Source: Akkermansiaceae bacterium (GTDB lineage Bacteria; Verrucomicrobiota; Verrucomicrobiia; Verrucomicrobiales; Akkermansiaceae). From it: 64,000 nt of DNA. Location of the stretch: the NCBI GenBank assembly GCA_024233115.1, contig JACKQB010000004.1:603367-667366 (forward strand), given 5' to 3'. Each line of letters starts with the position of its first letter. Position 1 is the stretch's first letter. Position numbers and translations under genes: made by a program. Below, one piece after another: positions 59,261-64,000 of the stretch. The notes below the pieces were generated by a model, which worked only from the letters and a program-made list of their open reading frames with translations, did no database searches and had not been told where the DNA came from.

Positions 59261-59512
59261 ATGGAACTGCCATCACCCCCCCCATTCCCACCTAAAAAGG
59301 AAAGTGACGAGAAATTGAAGCCTATTAGGAGGGCTGTATTTACCGAATCTAGACGTGCTCGCCTTGGTAATGTTACATTCGATTACGGTTTGATTGAAGC
59401 CTCACATCGCAAGGCTGAAGAATGGATTAACCAGAATCCAGGTATTGAGATTATACAGATTCAGACATTCAATTCATCACTCTCAGGTATAACGGTAGTT
59501 TGGCATCGATGA
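59261..59512 (+). CDS. Hypothetical small soluble protein with proline-rich start (C114)
   Basis: The 83-residue product starts ELPSPPPFPPKKESDEKLKP. A compact alpha/beta segment follows (NVTFDYGLIEASHRKAEEWI, then IEIIQIQTFNSSLSGITVVW). The gene ends 88 bp before R''. That gap carries the CTGGCAGAGACGGTCGGGA module otherwise found at the ends of ORF-less cassettes. No family is recognised. Confidence 0.75.
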   Translation: MELPSPPPFPPKKESDEKLKPIRRAVFTESRRARLGNVTFDYGLIEASHRKAEEWINQNPGIEIIQIQTFNSSLSGITVVWHR

Positions 59513-59600
59513 TTCCAGCGCTATCGCGGAGGCTGGCAGAGACGGTCGGGAGACTGCGATGGCGAAGTGATATTTGAAGGTGGCTTTGGCGAAGAATGTG

Positions 59601-59718
59601 GTCGAACAAGTCGCTGCATCCGACCGTTAACCGTTGACGACTTCACGGAGTTATAGAGCAAAAAACCCTTTTAGATTTATCGAGTTTGACCCACCGGCGG
59701 TTGAGCTTTACGTTCGAT
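59601..59718 (+). repeat. attC-114
   Basis: Subfamily I; R'' GTCGAAC, R' GTTCGAT. Confidence 0.95.
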
Positions 59719-60033
59719 AATTATTGATTCTTCGTGTTCAGTATTGCCCTGGGGCATCGCCGATATGCCGCTATTATTGAATGATTTTGGATCGATGAAC
59801 GCTTCCTGGAACGGCTTGAGTTTCTAGCTCATTTGGCTCGATATTGATGGTTTGGTTCTCGTTCGCTGCCATTGATAACATTTTAGAAGAATCTGTCGTG
59901 AATGGTTTGGATTGGTTTCGCATTCCGTTTTCGGTGTGATGCACGATTCGATTCACGCGGCGGTGATGGACACATCCAATGGTTCAGGATCTACGTTACC
60001 CACGGCAGTTTAAAGGCGCATTGATCTGTGTAG
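59713..60033. other. ORF-less cassette body, family A copy 8 (C115)
   Basis: This is 321 bp and of the same sub-lineage as C72. The hairpin is GATCTGTGTAGATC. Confidence 0.8.
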
Positions 60034-60154
60034 ATCGAACAAGGCGATGCATCCGACCCCTTGTAGCCCCCGACTTCATGATGACTGGCGAGAGCGATCT
60101 TGCGTTAATGATTATTGAGCGTTGTCACACGGGCGGTTGATCTTTACGTTCGCC
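60034..60154 (+). repeat. attC-115
   Basis: Subfamily IIIb; R'' ATCGAAC, R' GTTCGCC. Confidence 0.93.
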
Positions 60155-60340
60155 AATAATAAGAATTGAGTCTCCGCGTTCATCATCCCGCTCAGTCGAC
60201 TTCAAGAGCCGGCTATCATCGATCGTTCGCGCACACAGATTTAGATTGATACGATTGCCACCTTGGTTTGTTTCCGGGCGTTCCCCTGACAGAGTGCTGG
60301 ACTATTCCGAGTCGGCTTGGGTTGATTATTCAGAATCCCC
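60149..60340. other. ORF-less cassette body, family E copy 5 (C116)
   Basis: This is 192 bp. The leader is AATAATAAGAATTGAG, and the tail reads GGCTTGGGTTGATTATTCAG as in C9. Confidence 0.75.
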
Positions 60341-60458
60341 GTCGAACAAGGCGCTTCATCCGACCGTTAACCGCCCCACAGTTTGCCGCGAGTGAGAGGT
60401 ATTGACCATTTCAGGTTTGCGGCGGTTGACTCACCGGCGGTTGAGCTCTACGTTCGGC
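60341..60458 (+). repeat. attC-116
   Basis: Subfamily II; R'' GTCGAAC, R' GTTCGGC. Confidence 0.95.
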
Positions 60459-60768
60459 CATAATAAGAATGCACGCATTGTGTTGCATGTTGTCGCGTTG
60501 GTTAGATGAATGGGTTATTGGTTGATCATGGTCATCAGGTTCGATGCCGGATGTTCCTGCTGCCGCGCTCGCTCTACCTTGATCCATCGATGTCGGTTTA
60601 TAGTTTGAGGGTGGTTTGATCCATGTTGCCCATCGGTTCTCTCCGTGATCGTTACTCTGGCGTTTCCGGCTTCGGTCGACATGCCTGGCTTTCGCACGCT
60701 TGCAGAGACGGTCGGTGTGAATGATGGGGGACGTTTAAGGGAGCCGGGTGGTGTTTGAGAGAATGGTT
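60453..60768. other. ORF-less cassette body, family C copy 6 (C117)
   Basis: This is 316 bp. It is a mosaic, with the 5' half as in C14 (MHALCCMLSRW...) and the 3' half as in C63 (GGCTTTCGCACGCTTGCAGAGACGG). Confidence 0.78.
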
Positions 60769-60886
60769 GCCGAACAAGTCGCTTCATCCGACCGTTAACC
60801 GTCCTCGACTTCACACAGTTTTACAGCAATCATCCGTTCGAGGTTTGTCGCGTTTGACTCACCGGCGGTTGAGCTTTACGTTCGGC
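60769..60886 (+). repeat. attC-117
   Basis: Subfamily II variant (AAGTCGCTTCATCC); R'' GCCGAAC, R' GTTCGGC. Confidence 0.95.
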
Positions 60887-60908
60887 AATAATAATAAGAC
60901 CCAAGAAT

Positions 60909-61268
60909 ATGTGGAAATGTGATACATGCGGTGAAGAGCACGAAGACCAGTTTACATCGTGCTGGAAGTGCTCAGCAGATGAAGGAGAATCGCCTGGGGT
61001 TGGTGTTTCACCGGAGACCTACGCAAGGGAGGAATCCATCGATGAGAAGTTAGCTCGGAGGTTTACATGTCCCAAGTGTTCCTCCACGGGGGCGGAATCT
61101 AAGCGAATAGCCACTACGGGAACTGGTTTATCTAAGATGTTAGACATACAGCACAACACGTATATTTCCCTTTCTTGTCGCAAGTGTGGTTTCACAGAGT
61201 TTTATGATGCCGATATGCTTCGTGACAGCTCTGTGGCAGGAACGCTACTAGACATTTTCATCGATTAA
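60909..61268 (+). CDS. Zinc-ribbon protein, PF09855-like (C118)
   Basis: This 119-residue soluble protein has two zinc-binding modules. The N-terminal one is WKCDTCGEEHEDQFTSCWKC (two CxxC pairs). The second has FTCPKCSSTGAESKRIATTG, then LSCRKCGFTEFYD. The second, with its TGTGLSKMLDIQHNTYISL core, matches the Zn-ribbon family PF09855 (formerly DUF2082), predicted to bind nucleic acid or protein. Its DNA start ATGTGG lies 23 bp after the core. Confidence 0.86.
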   Translation: MWKCDTCGEEHEDQFTSCWKCSADEGESPGVGVSPETYAREESIDEKLARRFTCPKCSSTGAESKRIATTGTGLSKMLDIQHNTYISLSCRKCGFTEFYDADMLRDSSVAGTLLDIFID

Positions 61269-61281
61269 TCCAAAAAATGTG

Positions 61282-61400
61282 GCCGAACAAGGCGCTTCAT
61301 CCGACCGTTAACCGTCCGTGAGTTTGTTGCGGGCGGCTTGCTTATTACCATTTCAGGTTTTCGACGGTTGACCCACCGGCGGTTGAGCTCTACGTTCGGC
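61282..61400 (+). repeat. attC-118
   Basis: Subfamily II; R'' GCCGAAC, R' GTTCGGC. Confidence 0.95.
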
Positions 61401-61438
61401 AATTATAAGAATAAATAATAACCTTTAACATCTGAATA

Positions 61439-61741
61439 ATGAGGCGTTTACCCACATTCCTGTATATCGTTCCTATGATTTTGGTAAGTTGCGCATCAGA
61501 GCCGCTCACACGCATCAAAGTTATCGATGAGAGTGGTAGTCCTATACATGGAGTTGCACCTGTCCCCCAATATATGATGGGAAGAGGGTCAAGACACTCT
61601 AATACAGATGGACGCATTTATCTACACTCTCAAGGCGGATTGTTATTAATGAGGGGATATCACACATTAGAGGTGAAGAATCCGGTAAAGGATAGAGAAT
61701 ATAGAATGAAGAAAGATCCAAGCGCAGCAGGCTCGTTATAA
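61439..61741 (+). CDS. Hypothetical lipoprotein (C119)
   Basis: The 100-residue product has a lipoprotein signal (RRLPTFLYIVPMILVSC, lipobox LVSC at Cys18). The mature part resembles a carboxypeptidase-regulatory-like beta-sandwich (RIKVIDESGSPIHGVAP, then NTDGRIYLHSQGG). The C-terminal tail is basic. The leader is unusually long (38 bp) and A/T-rich (AATTATAAGAATAAATAATA), which could hold a promoter. Confidence 0.8.
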   Translation: MRRLPTFLYIVPMILVSCASEPLTRIKVIDESGSPIHGVAPVPQYMMGRGSRHSNTDGRIYLHSQGGLLLMRGYHTLEVKNPVKDREYRMKKDPSAAGSL

Positions 61742-61747
61742 AAAGTG

Positions 61748-61866
61748 GCCGAACAAGGCGCTTCATCCGACCGTTAACCGTCCGCGACTCCGTAACCTGA
61801 TAGAGAGAAAAATCGTTTTTGGTGATTCGGAGGTTGTCCCGGCGGCGGTTGAGCTCTACGTTCGCC
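61748..61866 (+). repeat. attC-119
   Basis: Subfamily II; R'' GCCGAAC, R' GTTCGCC. Confidence 0.95.
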
Positions 61867-62200
61867 AATAATAAGAATTTTCTGAAGTTGGCGGTTCTCG
61901 ATGCACCATGATGGAAGGTTTCGCTGATGATCTCAGGTTGCTTGATCCGTCTCTGGTGTCTTGAACGGCATCATCGTGCAGGGCACAGGTTCCGGCGGAT
62001 GAGATTCTCCAGGTGACACTTTTGGGCGCAAGGGCGTGGTTCGTGCAAGGGTTTCGCAAGATACTGGCACATCGCGTCGATTCACTAAGCGCGGCTTCCT
62101 CCGGTGCCAGAAACTTGCTGTCGGCGGTTCTTGGCGGGGTTGCGAGAGAGCCAGCACGATGCGATCACGAGTCGGCACATCCTGACTATTCAGAATCGCC
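61861..62200. other. ORF-less cassette body, family B copy 6 (C120)
   Basis: This is 340 bp. It has GTGACACTTTTGGGCGC (one T shorter than the other copies). Confidence 0.75.
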
Positions 62201-62319
62201 GTCGAACAAGGCGCTTCATCCGACCGTTAACCGTCCGCGAGTTTGTTTCGGGCGGCTTGCTTATGACCATTCTTGATTTTCGACGGTTGACCCACCGGCG
62301 GTTGAGCTCTACGTTCGAC
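62201..62319 (+). repeat. attC-120
   Basis: Subfamily II; R'' GTCGAAC, R' GTTCGAC. Confidence 0.95.
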
Positions 62320-62335
62320 AATAATAAGAATCCTT

Positions 62336-62605
62336 ATGTTCGCATTTCTTGGTATATCGGTCGGCTTCGTTGTGATGCTGATGTGGATTCCGCTGCCAAA
62401 GTTTAGAATACTTTTCAGCTTAATGGCTCTTGGGTTTCTTGTGATCGGAGTGGATTTTATAGCGGTAACCCCGGTGGAAGCTAGAGAGGGTGCCGGACCC
62501 GCTATAGCTTCTTTGATTGGGGGATTGCTCGCTGGTGTGGGCTTGGGCTACTTCTTTAAGTGGATCAGAGATGTCATGCGAGAACCACGCACAGGGGCGG
62601 AGTAA
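62336..62605 (+). CDS. Hypothetical three-helix membrane protein (C121)
   Basis: The 89-residue product has segments FAFLGISVGFVVMLMWI, FSLMALGFLVIGVDFIAV and IASLIGGLLAGVGLGYFF. A charged end (KWIRDVMREPRTGAE) follows. The ATG is 17 bp after the core GTTCGAC. No family is recognised. Confidence 0.78.
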   Translation: MFAFLGISVGFVVMLMWIPLPKFRILFSLMALGFLVIGVDFIAVTPVEAREGAGPAIASLIGGLLAGVGLGYFFKWIRDVMREPRTGAE

Positions 62606-62621
62606 GTTTGCGAAGAATCTG

Positions 62622-62740
62622 GTCGAACAAGTCGCTGCATCCGACCGCTAACCGCGCTCGACTTCCGCTCGGTAAATGACGAAACAACCATGCTCAGTCT
62701 ATGACCGTTGATTCAGCGGCGGTTGAGCTTTACGTTAGAC
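62622..62740 (+). repeat. attC-121
   Basis: Subfamily I; R'' GTCGAAC, R' GTTAGAC. Confidence 0.95.
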
Positions 62741-62747
62741 AAGAATA

Positions 62748-63116
62748 ATGAAATACATCCGATTCATCGTTAACACGGATCATGAAAGTGCCACGCGATG
62801 CACCGGTGTAGTAGCTAGCCTGCGTATTTTGGGCGAAGAGGGTAAACTAGAAGATTACCATAAGCAGTACGCTGCAACAATCTTTGAGAAGCTTAACAAC
62901 GATATGCCGTGTCCTCCCTTTGATGAGAGTAATTGGAGTAGTGACTGTGTATGCTGGTTCAAAGATACTGCGCAGGAATGGATTTCAGTGTTTCGAGATA
63001 TTATAGCTATTCTGCAAGATTCAGACATACAAGTTCGAACCTTGACGACCAATCGTCCAGGTATGATTGTATATGAAGACGATATTCAAGTGGTCTCTAA
63101 ATCACAGGAATATTAG
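62748..63116 (+). CDS. Hypothetical soluble protein (C122)
   Basis: The 122-residue product has a strand (KYIRFIVNTDHESATRC), a long helix (LEDYHKQYAATIFEKLNNDM), a cysteine-containing SSDCVCWFKDTAQEWISVFR and a final IVYEDDIQVVSKS. From memory, it matches a small protein group scattered in phages and actinobacteria. The function is unknown. The ATG is 7 bp after the core GTTAGAC, and R'' GTCTAAC is its exact match. Confidence 0.8.
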   Translation: MKYIRFIVNTDHESATRCTGVVASLRILGEEGKLEDYHKQYAATIFEKLNNDMPCPPFDESNWSSDCVCWFKDTAQEWISVFRDIIAILQDSDIQVRTLTTNRPGMIVYEDDIQVVSKSQEY

Positions 63117-63233
63117 TCTAACAAGGCGCTTCATCCGACCGTTAACCGTCCGCGAGTTTGTTGCGGGCGGCTTGCTTATGACCATTTCTGGTTTCTGACA
63201 TTTACACGCCGGCGGTTGAGCTCTACGTTCGGC
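63116..63233 (+). repeat. attC-122
   Basis: Subfamily II; R'' GTCTAAC, R' GTTCGGC. Confidence 0.95.
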
Positions 63234-63242
63234 AATAATAAT

Positions 63243-63749
63243 ATGAAGACTCGTTATCTAACATTGATGTCTGTATTGTTGGTTCTATCTGCTTGCCGAG
63301 ATGCAGAGGAGGAGCCAGTCCTTGAGAAGGAAGGAGCTATAGAGTTGCTTGATAGAGGGAAGTATTGGAGTTACCGGACATCCGATATGTTTGCTGATGG
63401 TGGTTCAGTAATCATGGGTTTCATTAATGGTAATGGAGAGATCATCTACGTCTGGTTCGATTTTTCCATTGGTGGTGAGAAGTATGATTATCGCCGTTGC
63501 TTTTTACAGGAGAGCTATAATGATCCTGATGCCGTTGAGATTTTGCAAGGCTCTGATCTTGAGTCTAAGGTTATTACACTAATCGAAGAATCACGGTCGC
63601 ATGAGGCTCTGGATAAGATTATGCCAAGTAGAGATAAGGCTATTCAGATATTGAAATCGAGGGACTTGAATATACGGCTCTTTGAGGAGGCTCGATCAAT
63701 TACACCTCGCAAGCGTATTCCGATCCAACGACTTCCTGTTGCTCCATAG
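63243..63749 (+). CDS. Hypothetical lipoprotein (C123)
   Basis: The 168-residue product has a lipoprotein signal (RYLTLMSVLLVLSAC, canonical lipobox LSAC at Cys18). An acidic linker follows (RDAEEEPVLEKEG). The mature domain contains RGKYWSYRTSDMFADGGSVI, NGEIIYVWFDFSIGGEKYDY and helical repeats near the end (LESKVITLIEESRSHEALDK). No family is recognised. Confidence 0.83.
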   Translation: MKTRYLTLMSVLLVLSACRDAEEEPVLEKEGAIELLDRGKYWSYRTSDMFADGGSVIMGFINGNGEIIYVWFDFSIGGEKYDYRRCFLQESYNDPDAVEILQGSDLESKVITLIEESRSHEALDKIMPSRDKAIQILKSRDLNIRLFEEARSITPRKRIPIQRLPVAP

Positions 63750-63765
63750 GTTTACGAATCACGTG

Positions 63766-63883
63766 GCCGAACAAGGCGCTTCATCCGACCGTTAACCGTC
63801 CAGCAGTTTGCCAAGAGTGAGAGGTATTGACCATCTCAGGTTTGCGGCGGTTGACCCACCGGCGGTTGAGCTCTACGTTAGCC
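63766..63883 (+). repeat. attC-123
   Basis: Subfamily II; R'' GCCGAAC, R' GTTAGCC. Confidence 0.95.
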
Positions 63884-63895
63884 AATAATAAGAAA

Positions 63896-64000
63896 ATGAA
63901 ATCACTATTCTACTCCCTAATAATGTTCTTTGCCGTATCAGTAGTATCTCATGCGGATTTTGCCGCACGATACAAGGTGCAAATCGAGTTTGAAGGCCCA
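63896..64000 (+). CDS. Hypothetical exported protein, copy 3 of 3, cut by window end (C124)
   Basis: The first 35 residues match the products at 12156 and 17190, with changes in the signal peptide (FYALIM to FYSLIM, AVSAVS to AVSVVS). The rest lies beyond the window. Confidence 0.82.
   Translation, partial: MKSLFYSLIMFFAVSVVSHADFAARYKVQIEFEGP

Larger units (their letters stand above)
1..64000 (+). mobile_element. Integron gene-cassette array (internal part)
   Basis: The whole window is a head-to-tail array of cassettes separated by 123 attC sites in one orientation. Each cassette begins with TTNNNN after the G of the upstream core site and ends at the G of its own R' box. In nearly every cassette the first six bases are the reverse complement of its own R'' box, as expected for cassettes that move as circles through attC. 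No integrase gene, attI site or Pc promoter is seen, so the array continues beyond both ends. Confidence 0.96.

Noticed and set aside
2878..60033. Conserved 60-61 codon minus-strand frame in family A (MNRIVHHTENGMRNQSKPF...)
   Set aside because: It is open in all eight copies, but differences between copies mostly change the amino acid, and no start signal or family is visible. I treat it as a by-product of a length-constrained element, though it deserves a dN/dS test.
31958..60814. 99-codon minus-strand frames in family C (MKSRTVNGRMKRLVRQ...)
   Set aside because: They start in attC (SRTVNGRMKRLVR is reverse attC), are not present in all family C copies and look like low-complexity shadow translation.
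408..63883. Many frames containing NKALHPTVNR, NKSLHPTANR or RTRRFIRPLTV
   Set aside because: These peptides are translations of attC in the two frames without an early stop; they are artefacts of the repeats.
1..64000. CRISPR array
   Set aside because: The repeats are about 118 bp with inner divergence, separated by 190-600 bp of unrelated gene-bearing DNA. They end in GTTNNNN core sites, so they are attC sites.
1..64000. tRNA, rRNA, replication origin or phage structural genes
   Set aside because: None was seen on either strand.

Overview
The window is an internal stretch of a very large chromosomal integron (sedentary super-integron type). I count 123 attC recombination sites, each 116-121 bp, all in the same orientation. 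They separate 122 complete gene cassettes and two cassettes cut by the window ends, about 520 bp per cassette. No integron integrase gene and no attI site is present, so both lie outside the window. The host is uncertain. A TIGR03067-type protein, many small exported or membrane proteins of unknown function and a preference for starts without a Shine-Dalgarno fit a Verrucomicrobiota/Planctomycetota-group (PVC) environmental bacterium, but this is inference. Cassettes are numbered C1-C124 from left to right, and attC-n is the site carried by cassette Cn.

Layout: C1 (1-521) carries a PAPS-reductase-like gene on the minus strand. C2-C124 follow without interruption, apart from three identical IS256-family insertions (13444-14870, 45694-47120, 53349-54775), each inside a cassette gene and each flanked by an 8-bp target duplication. 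Of the 124 cassettes, 85 carry a convincing gene. Two of these genes are on the minus strand, three are split by the IS, and one cassette is a two-gene brnT-brnA toxin-antitoxin operon. The other 39 carry no convincing gene. They fall into about ten sequence families (A-J here) whose bodies have tightly constrained lengths, for example family A with eight copies of exactly 321 bp.

Coding cassettes follow one format: core site G/TTNNNN, an A/T-rich leader (AATAATAA...), a start codon usually 7-20 bp after the core with no Shine-Dalgarno, one ORF, then attC. Sixteen ORFs have no stop of their own and end inside attC, so their products share a C-terminal AEQVAASDR/AEQGASSDR-type tail. About 70 % of the products have a signal peptide, lipobox or membrane segment. 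Recognisable families are few: PAPS reductase-like, DUF6232, TIGR03067, DUF2007, DUF805, a PLDc_N-like domain, a pseudopilin C-terminal-like domain, a zinc ribbon and BrnT/BrnA. Several cassettes are present in two to five nearly identical copies, which indicates recent cassette copying.

attC subfamilies are named by the triplet next to the extrahelical base and by that base: I (GCT, G: AAGTCGCTGCATCC), II (GCT, T: AAGGCGCTTCATCC), IIIa and IIIb (GAT, G, with two different apical regions), IV (GAA, G), V (GGT, G), VI (GGA, G) and VII (ATT, G). The facing arm changes to match the triplet.
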